Source: Flavobacteriaceae bacterium | GTDB lineage: Bacteria; Bacteroidota; Bacteroidia; Flavobacteriales; Flavobacteriaceae | NCBI GenBank assembly: GCA_030829155.1 | Contig: JAURBD010000006.1 | Coordinates: 1-27,843, forward strand | Direction of reading: 5' to 3' | Length of the DNA stretch: 27,843 bases | Program-made: the position numbers and the translations under genes | In this document: positions 14,843-24,213 of the stretch, piece by piece | Numbering within the stretch: position 1 is the stretch's first letter | Layout of the letters: every line of letters starts with the position of its first letter | The notes under the pieces: generated by a model | The model's input: the letters and a program-made list of their open reading frames with translations, nothing else | Database searches by the model: none | What the model was told of the DNA's origin: nothing

Positions 14843-16081
14843 ATGAACCAGGCAGATTTACAATCGATAGCAAATGAATTTGGAGGACCACTATATGTTT
14901 ACGATGCTGAGAAAATAGAGTTTCAATACAGGCGTCTTAGCAATGCTTTCAGTGGAGTAAAAAACCTAAGGCTGAACTACGCCACAAAAGCACTTTCTAA
15001 CATATCAATTTTGAGTTACATTCAAAAGTTGGGAGCTGGATTGGACACAGTTTCCATTCAAGAAGTACGTCTAGGGCTTGAGGCGGGTTTTAAGCCAAGT
15101 TCAATTATCTACACTCCCAATGGTGTTTCTTTAGCTGAAATTGAGGAAGTAGCGGATTATGGAGTTCAAATAAATATTGACAACTTATCAATACTTGAAC
15201 AGTTTGGAAGTAAATACCCAAATACACCTGTTTGTATAAGAATCAATCCCCATGTAATGGCAGGAGGAAACAGCAACATATCGGTGGGACACATAGATTC
15301 TAAATTTGGCATATCTATTCATCAAATTCCACATTTACTTAGGATAACCGAAAACACTAAAATGAACATAAACGGGATTCACATGCATACTGGGAGTGAT
15401 ATTTTAGATATTGATGTATTTCTTCATGCTTCTGAAATTTTATTTGAAACAGCAAAAAATTTCAAAAATCTAAGTTTTATTGATTTTGGATCTGGATTTA
15501 AGGTTCCTTATAAAAAAGGAGATATAGAGACCAATATTGAAGAACTAGGGGAAAGATTAACTGGGAGATTTAATCAATTTTGTGCAGATTATGGGAAAGA
15601 ACTAACCTTAGCATTTGAGCCTGGAAAATATCTTGTAAGCGAAGCTGGATATTTTATTTCGAAAGTAAATGTGATAAAGCAAACTACTTCAACAGTTTTT
15701 GCTCAAATCGACAGTGGTTTTAATCATCTAATACGTCCAATGTTTTATGGATCCCATCATGAAATAAAGAACATTTCAAACCCTAAAGGTAGAGAACGTT
15801 TTTATTCTGTTGTAGGCTATATTTGTGAAACGGACACCTTTGGAAGTAACCGAAAGATTTCTGAAATTAACGAAGGAGATTTCTTAGTATTCAAAAATGC
15901 GGGAGCTTATTGTCAAACCATGGCTAGTAACTATAATTCAAGGTACCGCCCAGCGGAAGTTTTATGGATCAACAATGAAGCCCATTTGATCCGAAAAGAG
16001 GAAACATTTCAGGATATTCTTCACAATCAAGTTCTTTTAAATTTTGATGAAGTACACGAGAGAAAAACGGTGAGTACTTAA
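14843..16081 (+). CDS. lysA: Diaminopimelate decarboxylase
   Basis: PLP enzyme that converts meso-diaminopimelate to lysine, the last step of the pathway that dapD serves earlier in this window. The 412-residue protein is a fold-III alanine racemase-like barrel plus a C-terminal beta domain. The PLP lysine is Lys49 in NYATKALSN. Also seen are HMHTGSD (180-186), FGSGFK (215-220), EPGK at 259-262 where many homologues have EPGR, and CETD at 328-331, the active-site Cys given by the other subunit of the dimer. The frame opens with a TTG at 14834, but the ATG at 14843 (MNQADLQSIA) is more likely. The TAA stop overlaps the stop of convergent mnmA. Confidence 0.95.
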   Translation: MNQADLQSIANEFGGPLYVYDAEKIEFQYRRLSNAFSGVKNLRLNYATKALSNISILSYIQKLGAGLDTVSIQEVRLGLEAGFKPSSIIYTPNGVSLAEIEEVADYGVQINIDNLSILEQFGSKYPNTPVCIRINPHVMAGGNSNISVGHIDSKFGISIHQIPHLLRITENTKMNINGIHMHTGSDILDIDVFLHASEILFETAKNFKNLSFIDFGSGFKVPYKKGDIETNIEELGERLTGRFNQFCADYGKELTLAFEPGKYLVSEAGYFISKVNVIKQTTSTVFAQIDSGFNHLIRPMFYGSHHEIKNISNPKGRERFYSVVGYICETDTFGSNRKISEINEGDFLVFKNAGAYCQTMASNYNSRYRPAEVLWINNEAHLIRKEETFQDILHNQVLLNFDEVHERKTVST

Positions 16082-17271
16082 GAAATAACTCCGGATCCCA
16101 AGAGCTCATCATCAATATACCAAGCCACAAATTGCCCTTCACTAATAGCAGTTTGAGGCTTATCAAAAAGTACATAAAGTCCGGTTGCTTCATTATACAG
16201 AGTTGCTGGTTCTAGGGGTTGACGATAACGAATTCGTGCATCAACCTTTAGCATATCTCCAATAGCTAATTGAAGGTCTTCTCTGACCCAATGAATCTCA
16301 TCCGTTGCAACGATCAAACCTCGGCGAAGTAGACCAGGATGATCTTTTCCTTGCCCAGTATAAATAATATTCTCCTCTACATCTGTATCGATAACAAATA
16401 AGGGTTCTGGGGTTCCTCCTATTCCTAATCCTTTTCTCTGCCCTTTGGTAAAAAAATGAGCGCCTTGATGCTGACCTACTACATTACCGTCGGTTGGGCT
16501 ATAATTCTTTTTTGTAGTGTGAAAGATTAGTCGTTCTTTTTGTGAAGAAAAATTGATTTGCTGATTTTGATATCCCTCGTAACTTTTATCTATCTCAATA
16601 ATCTCTCCAGATTTAGCTTGAAGTTTTTGCTGTAAAAAATCAGGTAAACTAACTTTACCAATAAAACAGAGCCCTTGAGAGTCTTTTTTGTGAGCTGTAA
16701 CAAGATCTTGATCAGAAGCAATTAGTCTAACTTCTGATTTTTGTAACTCACCTAAAGGGAATAAAGCCTTTGAAAGTTGTTCCTGAGTTAATTGACATAA
16801 AAAATAGGATTGATCTTTATTCAAATCGCAACCGCTCAGTAAACGATAATTAGACTTGCCCTCAGAATCGACCTTAACATCTCTTCGACAATAATGACCC
16901 GTGGCTACAAAATCAGCACCTAAAGAAAAAGCAATATCCATAAAAAGTGTGAACTTGATTTCACGGTTACACAAAACATCTGGATTTGGCGTCCTTCCTT
17001 TTTTGTACTCATCAAACATATAGTCAACAATACGATCTTTATACGCAACACTTAAATCTACAGTTTGAAAAGGAATACCTAGTTTATCAGCAACGATCAT
17101 CGCATCATTACTATCTTCTAACCAGGGACACTCATCGGATAGTGTCACACTTTCATCGTGCCAATTTTTCATGAAAAGTGCAATTACCTCATACCCTTTT
17201 TTTTTCAATAAGTATGCGGCAACACTTGAATCAACACCTCCAGAAAGACCCACAACAACTTTCTTTTTCAT
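16078..17271 (-). CDS. mnmA: tRNA-specific 2-thiouridylase MnmA
   Basis: ATP-dependent thiolation of U34 in tRNAs for Lys, Glu and Gln, in the cytosol. The 397-residue protein has the PP-loop GLSGGVDSSVAA (8-19), the nucleophile Cys101 in NPDVLCNREIKF and the second catalytic Cys202 in SQGLCFIGK, so it has both cysteines needed for the persulfide mechanism. Length is slightly above the 360-370 typical of E. coli-like enzymes, with extra residues in the central region (about 215-255). It is the last gene of a minus-strand run that begins with bshC, 57 bases after yidC. Its stop overlaps that of convergent lysA in a shared TTAA. Confidence 0.96.
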   Translation of the reverse strand: MKKKVVVGLSGGVDSSVAAYLLKKKGYEVIALFMKNWHDESVTLSDECPWLEDSNDAMIVADKLGIPFQTVDLSVAYKDRIVDYMFDEYKKGRTPNPDVLCNREIKFTLFMDIAFSLGADFVATGHYCRRDVKVDSEGKSNYRLLSGCDLNKDQSYFLCQLTQEQLSKALFPLGELQKSEVRLIASDQDLVTAHKKDSQGLCFIGKVSLPDFLQQKLQAKSGEIIEIDKSYEGYQNQQINFSSQKERLIFHTTKKNYSPTDGNVVGQHQGAHFFTKGQRKGLGIGGTPEPLFVIDTDVEENIIYTGQGKDHPGLLRRGLIVATDEIHWVREDLQLAIGDMLKVDARIRYRQPLEPATLYNEATGLYVLFDKPQTAISEGQFVAWYIDDELLGSGVIS

Positions 17272-17328
17272 AAAACAAAGTTAGATAATTGAATCGATAC
17301 AATTAACCTAAATATGCATTGCTTTAAA

Positions 17329-19158
17329 CTAGCGTTTTCCTCTGGCTTTTTTTTGTTGCTCTGCCTGTTCCATTGCTTGTTGCAAACGAGCAGAGAAACC
17401 ACTTTTTTTCTTTGGCTTCTTTTTGTTCTCCTCTATTTTTGCGAAAATCTTTTCATCATCAACAATAAAGTTTTTAATAACAAGCATTAAAATAATTGTA
17501 AGCACGTTAGAAACAAAATAATACAAACTCAATCCACTTGCATAATTATTAAAAAATACAAGCATCATAAACGGCATGATGTACATAATAACCTTCATGT
17601 TGGGCATTCCAGGTTGTTGAGGAGTAGATTGTTGTCCTGCGGTCATCATGGTATAAAAGAATATCGCTACAGAAGCTAAAATTGGAAATAAACTGATGTG
17701 GTCTCCATAAAAAGGAATATTAAAGCCTAATTCAAGAACAGAATCATAGGATGATAAATCATCTGCCCACAAAAAGCTTTTTTGACGCAAGGCAAAAGCA
17801 ACAGGAAAGAAACTGAACAAAGCATAGAAAACTGGAAGCTGAATCAGAGCAGGTAGGCAACCTGACATAGGATTTGCACCAGCTTTGCTGTATAAAGCCA
17901 TGGTTTCTTGCTGTCGTTTTACAGAATCATCTTTATACTTTTCTGAAATCACATCTACTTCAGGTTTCAAAACCTTCATTTTGATTTGAGAAACGTAAGA
18001 CTTGTAAGTTACCGGTGACATGACCAATCGAACGAGCACAGTCATTATGATGATAGCAATTCCGTAGGGTAAAAAAGAACTTAAGAAATTAAAGGTCGGG
18101 ACAAAAATATATTTGTTTATCCAACCAAAAATTCCCCAGCCAAAATCAATAGATTCTTCAATTCCTAAATTGTATCGTGCCAAAGTCTTGTATTCTGTTG
18201 GTCCAAAATACCATTGAAAGTTTTGGAATATTTCTCCGGTAGCAATTACGGGAATTTCAGCATGATATTTTTTAGTAAACTGTTGATCTACAATATCGGA
18301 ATCTAACAAATTTTCTGAAGTGAAACGAACACTATCAAAAGATTTTTCAGGAATCAAAATGGAATTAAAAAAATGTTGTTTAAAAGCAATCCAATGCACA
18401 TCGCTGTTTTCTTCTTCATCTGAAGAGGACACGGATAGGTAATCAATTTTATTGTCATCAAAAGAATAAGTCAATTCATGATAACGATTTTCATATTCAA
18501 TACTTTTGGAGTTTCTAAAAGCTTTTAAATCCCAACTAATATTTTGTTGTTCACGAGTATTCATCAAACGAGACATACCCTCCGAGCGAATAGAAAAATC
18601 AATAATATAACTATCAGCATTGATTTTATATTCAAAAACAATAAACTGAGATGAGCTAACTGATGCTGTGAAAGTTAAAATTTGGTTTCCGTTTCGATTA
18701 GTGACTTTTGGTGTGAAATAAAAATCAACTGTATTTAAAATCCTACCATCAGAAGTCGAAAAACTATAATTAAAATTTTGGTTTTCTTTTACTAGATATA
18801 AAGTATCCCGCTTATAATTGTTGAATTCTTTTAAAAATAAATTTGATATTTGAGCTCCTTTAGAAGAAAAAACAATAGATAATTTTTCATTTTCTAAAGC
18901 GAGATCTACGGATTTATTTACTTGAAATAAGTTTGAAAATGAACCATAAGCCGCTTTCATTTGTTGATCTTGAAGAGAATCATTCAAAACAATTCCTAAA
19001 TAACCCTCAGAAGCTGAATTAGTTGAAGCTTCCGTTTGTTTTGTGGTATCCAGCGCAACTTCTTCTATTGGCTGTTGATTATTCAACATCCATGTAAGAA
19101 TAAGTGCTATCAAGAAAAATCCTACAAATTGCCAGGGATCAAATTTTTTATTTTCCAT
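17329..19158 (-). CDS. yidC: Membrane protein insertase YidC
   Basis: Inserts and folds inner-membrane proteins, alone or with SecYEG. The 609-residue protein has an N-terminal membrane segment (about 11-26), a large periplasmic P1 domain with beta-sandwich-like sequence (about 50-345), then the conserved insertase core from about 355 to 565. The core contains TVLVRLVMSPVTYKSYV with the conserved groove Arg, NPMSGCLPALIQLPVFYALF and later hydrophobic hairpins. The C-terminal tail is rich in Lys and Gln (KKPKKKSG...KKARGKR), which suits ribosome binding. It follows pyrG after 24 bases. Length and order match Gram-negative YidC, and the pyrG-yidC pairing is common in flavobacteria. Confidence 0.97.
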   Translation of the reverse strand: MENKKFDPWQFVGFFLIALILTWMLNNQQPIEEVALDTTKQTEASTNSASEGYLGIVLNDSLQDQQMKAAYGSFSNLFQVNKSVDLALENEKLSIVFSSKGAQISNLFLKEFNNYKRDTLYLVKENQNFNYSFSTSDGRILNTVDFYFTPKVTNRNGNQILTFTASVSSSQFIVFEYKINADSYIIDFSIRSEGMSRLMNTREQQNISWDLKAFRNSKSIEYENRYHELTYSFDDNKIDYLSVSSSDEEENSDVHWIAFKQHFFNSILIPEKSFDSVRFTSENLLDSDIVDQQFTKKYHAEIPVIATGEIFQNFQWYFGPTEYKTLARYNLGIEESIDFGWGIFGWINKYIFVPTFNFLSSFLPYGIAIIIMTVLVRLVMSPVTYKSYVSQIKMKVLKPEVDVISEKYKDDSVKRQQETMALYSKAGANPMSGCLPALIQLPVFYALFSFFPVAFALRQKSFLWADDLSSYDSVLELGFNIPFYGDHISLFPILASVAIFFYTMMTAGQQSTPQQPGMPNMKVIMYIMPFMMLVFFNNYASGLSLYYFVSNVLTIILMLVIKNFIVDDEKIFAKIEENKKKPKKKSGFSARLQQAMEQAEQQKKARGKR

Positions 19159-19182
19159 AATTTATTAAGTCAATTATTGACT

Positions 19183-20796
19183 TTATTTTGAATGATTGTG
19201 TTTCAAACTTGCTTTTACAAAATCCACAAACAGTGGATGTGGATTAAGTACCGTGCTTTTATATTCAGGGTGATATTGAACACCTACAAACCAGGGATGG
19301 CTAGGATTTTCAACCACTTCAACTAATCCTGTCTTTGGGTTAACACCGGTAGCTTTTAATCCTGAAGCTTCTATTTTCTCCCTGTAATGTTCATTGTATT
19401 CATAACGGTGGCGATGACGTTCAGAAATGGAATTTTGACCATATGCTTCATGAGCCAAAGAACCTGAAACCAAATCACAGTCCCAAGAGCCTAATCGCAT
19501 AGTACCTCCCATTTCGGTAATAACTTTTTGATTTTCCATTATTGAAATAACTGGCTCCAAACATTCGGGATCCATTTCGATAGAATTTGCGTTTTTTAAG
19601 CCCATTACATTTCTTGCGTTTTCAATGACTGCCATTTGCATTCCCAAACAAATTCCAAAAAAAGGTATCTTATTTTCTCTTACATATCGAACAGCATCAA
19701 TTTTTCCTTCAATTCCACGATCCCCAAAACCAGGAGCCACAATGACTCCATCAATATTTTTAAGTTTTTCTGAAACATTCGAGGCAGATAAAAATTCAGA
19801 ATGTATGGATTCAACGACAACCTTAACTTCATTCGAAGCACCAGCGTGTGTTAAAGATTCTAGAATTGATTTATAAGAGTCTTGTAGTTCTACATATTTC
19901 CCTATCAATCCGATTTTTATTTGTTGTTTTGGGTTTTTATGCTTTTGTAAAAATTCTTTCCAATAAACCAGATCAATAGGTTTACTTTCCAGATTTAAAG
20001 TATTTAAAACAACTTTATCCAATCCTTCGTCCAGCATAAATAGAGGAACATCATAGATTGTTTCTGCATCTATTGATTCAATAACAGCTTCTTGTTTGAC
20101 GTTACAAAATAAGGCAAGTTTTCTTCGGATTTCGTCTGAAATATGATGTTCTGTTCTACAAACCAAAACATTAGCTTTTACCCCACTCTCCATTAGTGTT
20201 TTTACTGAATGTTGAGTTGGTTTGGTTTTCAATTCCCCTGCAGCAGATAAAAAAGGGACTAATGTTAAGTGAATTACCATTGCATTTTCGTCTCCAAACT
20301 CCCAAATCAATTGACGTACTGCTTCAACATATGGAAGAGATTCAATATCTCCAACAGTTCCGCCGATTTCAGTAATTATAATATCATACTCTCCCGATTC
20401 GCCAAGAAGACACATTCGTTCCTTTATTTCGTTCGTTATATGAGGTACGACTTGTACTGTTTTTCCTAGAAAAACTCCTTTCCGTTCTTTTTCAATCACA
20501 CTCTGATACACCCTTCCTGTAGTTACATTATTGGCTTGAGAAGTAGATACATTCAAAAAACGTTCATAATGCCCTAGATCTAAATCCGTTTCAGCACCAT
20601 CATCTGTCACAAAACATTCACCATGTTCATAAGGGTTTAGCGTACCAGGGTCAACATTAATATAAGGGTCAAACTTTTGAATTGTTACGCGATACTTTTG
20701 AGCTTGTAAAAGCTTGGCTAAAGAAGCAGCAATAATTCCCTTTCCGAGGGAAGAAGTAACTCCTCCGGTAACAAAAATATATTTGGTATTTGACAT
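19183..20796 (-). CDS. pyrG: CTP synthase (glutamine hydrolysing)
   Basis: Converts UTP to CTP using ATP and glutamine ammonia, the last step of de novo pyrimidine nucleotide synthesis. The 537-residue protein has the amidoligase domain (1-270) with P-loop GGVTSSLGKG at 11-20 and EIGGTVGDIES at 143-153. The class I glutaminase domain (about 295-535) has nucleophile Cys383 in FFGICLGMQ and the His509/Glu511 pair in VQYHPEYKS. Length is normal. It sits between the LysM gene (79 bases upstream) and yidC (24 bases downstream) on the same strand. I find no clean -7 box in the 79-base gap. Confidence 0.98.
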   Translation of the reverse strand: MSNTKYIFVTGGVTSSLGKGIIAASLAKLLQAQKYRVTIQKFDPYINVDPGTLNPYEHGECFVTDDGAETDLDLGHYERFLNVSTSQANNVTTGRVYQSVIEKERKGVFLGKTVQVVPHITNEIKERMCLLGESGEYDIIITEIGGTVGDIESLPYVEAVRQLIWEFGDENAMVIHLTLVPFLSAAGELKTKPTQHSVKTLMESGVKANVLVCRTEHHISDEIRRKLALFCNVKQEAVIESIDAETIYDVPLFMLDEGLDKVVLNTLNLESKPIDLVYWKEFLQKHKNPKQQIKIGLIGKYVELQDSYKSILESLTHAGASNEVKVVVESIHSEFLSASNVSEKLKNIDGVIVAPGFGDRGIEGKIDAVRYVRENKIPFFGICLGMQMAVIENARNVMGLKNANSIEMDPECLEPVISIMENQKVITEMGGTMRLGSWDCDLVSGSLAHEAYGQNSISERHRHRYEYNEHYREKIEASGLKATGVNPKTGLVEVVENPSHPWFVGVQYHPEYKSTVLNPHPLFVDFVKASLKHNHSK

Positions 20797-20875
20797 CCGG
20801 TTATAAAGAGTTAGTGTTAATAATTTACCGGGCTTAAAATTACAAAAACTATTGAAATAAATAGAGAACTTAACC

Positions 20876-22606
20876 TTATTTCTTAATTTCTAAAATTTCA
20901 TAACCCTTGTGTTCCAATAAAAAATATGCTCGGTTATGATACCCTTGATCTTTATGAGGAACATAATCAAAGCGACTTTCGATATACTCTGTTTCCCCTA
21001 GAGCAGATGAACTCAATTGATTCTGATGTGCCCATCGTAAAATAACATCTAAAGTTAAATCATAGCCACGTAAGGCTTCTCGATTAGGTAGATTTCCAAA
21101 AGAACTTAGATAAAGAGAATCAAACACTTTGGTTCTCTTACTCTCATCAGAAAAAGCACCGGCCGTAAAAGTAAATCTTAAATTCCCTAATTGTTTTTTT
21201 GAAATATTAGAATTATCATAAGCGTTAGACCTATAAGTTGTAAACAGTTGAACATCTCGTTCCATAGAAACCTGAGAGTTGAGAAGTGAAGTCACACTGG
21301 CTATGAGTCCCAGGTTTTGCGATTCAAAGATTACTTTATTTATTAAAGAATCTACCAATAAAGAATCTATTAAGTCAGGAACAACGTATCCACTTGGTTC
21401 AGGACGTAACATTTGAGCAAAAGGATAACGGTTCAACAACTTTTTTTCTGTGTCATAGTTTAAAGAATCAGCAACAATCAAAACATTTTGTGTTGAGTCA
21501 ATTACAGTATCTAGATAGTCAAACATTTTATCTCTTAATAACTCGGGAGCAGTTATGGATTGATATACGTTAGGACGATTAATTACAGGGTTAGAAGAAA
21601 GAGGGGCAATCATAGGAATCAGTTTTAAGCTGTCCTGAAGAGATAAAATATCGAAGTTGGATGGGATTAATGGACCAATTGTCACATCATTTTCTGACCA
21701 ATACAGGCTATTCAACTTTTGTTTTAAATATTGTTTGTCGTTTTGGGTATCAATAACATTTAGTACAACCTCGATACCCAATCGCCCAGCTTCTTCAACT
21801 GCCATTATTACTCCGGAATAAAAATTTAATGCAATGGTATGTAGGTTACGAGTCTTTAATTTTATTTTGGTATTCTCAATCGAATCAAACTCTATTTGGT
21901 TTGATTTAAAAGGCAATAAGAGACCTAAGGTAATTTTGGATTCTGGAGGAATAGAATCGCGTAAATTGTTTTTTTCGATCAAAAGATCATTTTCAATTTT
22001 AAGATCTCCCGTAAGCTCTAAAGGAATCTTTAAAATCATTCCAGCCTGAAGTCCATTTGTCTTGAGAAGCGGGTTTAATTCAATTAAATCAGAAGCAACT
22101 ACTCCTAATTTTTTCTCCAAACGATAAAAACCTTCTTTGGGCTTTACCTTGTAATAATTAAATTCTTTTTCTAAGGCTAGGGTTTGATCTTCAGTACGTT
22201 TGGGAACAATAATTTCTTGCCCTATCTTGAGTCCAGATACAATCTCGGGATTATATTGTTCTAACTTTTGAACTGTAATTCCATATCGATAAGCCAATCG
22301 CCATTTTGTTTCCTTAGGCTGAACCAAGTACATCGTTAATGTGTCGTGCAAACTGGCTTTGGTAATGGGTTTTGGTTTTGAATAAACAGGGATTTGAAGA
22401 ATCATTCTTTTCTTCAATCCGATTTTTTTGATGAGAGGATTGTATTGATAAATTTGCTCAATTTGAATATCATACTTTCGAGCTAATCCATATAAAGTTT
22501 CATTCTTTTTTACTTTATGGTTTTTAAAAGAATTAGGATCAACCTGAGTAGCTACACTCAAAGTGATAAAAAAAAGTAGAGAAAATAAAAATTGCCTAAT
22601 ACTCAT
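20876..22606 (-). CDS. LysM repeat protein with periplasmic-binding-protein-like C-terminal domain
   Basis: A 576-residue exported protein. A signal peptide (MSIRQFLFSLLFFITLSVAT, cleavage near residue 20) leads to three LysM repeats at about 30-73, 93-135 and 151-196, which would bind peptidoglycan. Residues from about 220 to 570 contain ITLGLLLPF, FYSGVIMAVEEA, VIDTQNDK, DVTIGPLIPSN and IPMIAPLSSNPV. This matches the type 1 periplasmic binding fold seen in branched-chain amino acid receptors and in LpoA. The ligand and role are unknown; by analogy it may sense or bind something in the periplasm at the cell wall. The start at 22606 is chosen because a signal peptide begins there; the longer frame overlaps guaA. 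It follows guaA by 16 bases. Confidence 0.85.
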   Translation of the reverse strand: MSIRQFLFSLLFFITLSVATQVDPNSFKNHKVKKNETLYGLARKYDIQIEQIYQYNPLIKKIGLKKRMILQIPVYSKPKPITKASLHDTLTMYLVQPKETKWRLAYRYGITVQKLEQYNPEIVSGLKIGQEIIVPKRTEDQTLALEKEFNYYKVKPKEGFYRLEKKLGVVASDLIELNPLLKTNGLQAGMILKIPLELTGDLKIENDLLIEKNNLRDSIPPESKITLGLLLPFKSNQIEFDSIENTKIKLKTRNLHTIALNFYSGVIMAVEEAGRLGIEVVLNVIDTQNDKQYLKQKLNSLYWSENDVTIGPLIPSNFDILSLQDSLKLIPMIAPLSSNPVINRPNVYQSITAPELLRDKMFDYLDTVIDSTQNVLIVADSLNYDTEKKLLNRYPFAQMLRPEPSGYVVPDLIDSLLVDSLINKVIFESQNLGLIASVTSLLNSQVSMERDVQLFTTYRSNAYDNSNISKKQLGNLRFTFTAGAFSDESKRTKVFDSLYLSSFGNLPNREALRGYDLTLDVILRWAHQNQLSSSALGETEYIESRFDYVPHKDQGYHNRAYFLLEHKGYEILEIKK

Positions 22607-22622
22607 TTGGATACTGTTTCTG

Positions 22623-24152
22623 TTATTCCCATTCAATAGTTGCAGGAGGTTTTGAACTGATATCATAAACAACTCTATTCACTCCCTTAACACGATTAAT
22701 TATTTCATTTGATGTTTTTTGTAAAAACTCATAAGGTAAATTTACCCAATCAGCAGTCATTCCATCTGTAGAAGTAACAGCTCGAAGTGCAACACATTTT
22801 TCATAGGTGCGTTCATCTCCCATTACTCCCACACTGTTCACGGGAAGTAAAATAGCACCTGCCTGCCAAACTTGATTATACAGACCATTACTTTTAAGTC
22901 CATTAATAAAAATCGAATCAACTTCTTGCAACATGCTTACCTTTTCTTGGGTAATATCACCTAAGATACGAATTGCTAATCCAGGTCCTGGGAAAGGATG
23001 TCTTCCTATCAATTCTGAGTCAATACCTAAACTGGTACCTACACGTCTTACCTCATCTTTGAAAAGCATACGCAAAGGCTCAACAATTTTTAATTTCATA
23101 TAATCCGGTAAACCTCCCACATTGTGATGGGATTTAATCGTAGCAGAAGGGCCATTTACTGAAATGGATTCTATCACATCGGGATATATTGTTCCTTGGG
23201 CAAGCCATGTCGCTCCTTGTATTAATTTAGATTCGTCATCAAAAACATCAATGAAAGTATTTCCAATAGCTTTTCGTTTAGCTTCAGGGTCAGATATACC
23301 CTCTAGTTTGTCAAGAAAACGTTTTGATGCATCTACCCCCTTAACATTGAGTCCCATCCCCTTATATTGTTCTAACACACTCGGAAATTCGTCTTTTCGA
23401 AGAAGACCGTTATTTACAAAAATACAAGTCAATTGACTTCCAATAGCCTGGTGCAATAAAACAGCAGCAACAGTAGAGTCAACACCTCCAGATAAACCGA
23501 GGATTACTTTTTCTTTTCCAATTTGTTTTCTGAGAGATTCTAAAGTCATCGAAACAAAAGAATCTGGTGTCCAGTCTTGTTTTACTCGGGCAATATCTAC
23601 TAAAAAATTACAGAGTAACTGTTTTCCATCGGTGGTATGATAAACCTCTGGATGAAACTGTATTGCGTAGGTATCTTCTCCTTCTATTCGATAAGCTGCG
23701 TTTTCAACATCTGCAGTACTTGCTAAACGAATGCCACCTTTTGGAAGCTCTTTAATTGTATCACTGTGACTCATCCAAACTTGACTTCCTGACTCAATTG
23801 ACTTAAAAAAAACCTCATCTGGAGCAACGTAAGATAAATTGGCGCGACCATACTCCCTTATATTGGATGGGCTAACTTTACCGCCTGAAAAATGTGCTAA
23901 ATACTGTGCTCCATAACAGACTGCCAATAAAGGAATATTGCCTCTAATTTCTGATAAATCAGGATGAGGGGCATCTTCTGAACGAACAGAATAAGGAGAT
24001 CCCGACAAGATTATTGCTTTGAAAGGTTTTAAATCTTTGGGGGGGTTATTGTAAGGATGAATTTCACAGTAAATAAATAACTCTCGGATGCGCCTTGCAA
24101 TTAATTGAGTGTATTGAGAACCGAAGTCTAATATGAGCACTTTTTCTTCCAT
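22623..24152 (-). CDS. guaA: GMP synthase (glutamine-hydrolysing)
   Basis: Aminates XMP to GMP using ATP and glutamine ammonia, completing de novo guanine nucleotide synthesis. The 509-residue protein has the class I glutaminase domain (about 4-190) with nucleophile Cys79 in LLAVCYGAQ and His167/Glu169 in FHPEVYH. It also has the ATP pyrophosphatase domain with PP-loop LGLSGGVDSTVAA (219-230), and the dimerisation domain ending in YDISSKPPATIEWE. The ATG at 24150-24152 (MEEKVLILDFG) is the family start; a TTG two codons upstream only extends the frame. A TAnnTTTG box 3 bases before the ATG suggests a leaderless transcript. Confidence 0.98.
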   Translation of the reverse strand: MEEKVLILDFGSQYTQLIARRIRELFIYCEIHPYNNPPKDLKPFKAIILSGSPYSVRSEDAPHPDLSEIRGNIPLLAVCYGAQYLAHFSGGKVSPSNIREYGRANLSYVAPDEVFFKSIESGSQVWMSHSDTIKELPKGGIRLASTADVENAAYRIEGEDTYAIQFHPEVYHTTDGKQLLCNFLVDIARVKQDWTPDSFVSMTLESLRKQIGKEKVILGLSGGVDSTVAAVLLHQAIGSQLTCIFVNNGLLRKDEFPSVLEQYKGMGLNVKGVDASKRFLDKLEGISDPEAKRKAIGNTFIDVFDDESKLIQGATWLAQGTIYPDVIESISVNGPSATIKSHHNVGGLPDYMKLKIVEPLRMLFKDEVRRVGTSLGIDSELIGRHPFPGPGLAIRILGDITQEKVSMLQEVDSIFINGLKSNGLYNQVWQAGAILLPVNSVGVMGDERTYEKCVALRAVTSTDGMTADWVNLPYEFLQKTSNEIINRVKGVNRVVYDISSKPPATIEWE

Positions 24153-24155
24153 ACA

Positions 24156-24182
24156 CAAAAATACAATTTAATCTTCGTTCAA
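24156..24182 (-). promoter_or_regulatory. Candidate promoter for guaA (leaderless type)
   Basis: On the minus strand TTG (24182-24180), a 16-base spacer and TATTTTTG (24163-24156) give a near-standard Bacteroidota promoter with an exact -7 box. The -7 box ends 3 bases before the guaA ATG, so the transcript would begin at the start codon or just inside the gene. The spacer is one or more bases shorter than the usual range. Confidence 0.42.
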
Positions 24183-24213
24183 TAAAAGCTCTAACGGTTT
24201 TTTAGTAAAAGAA

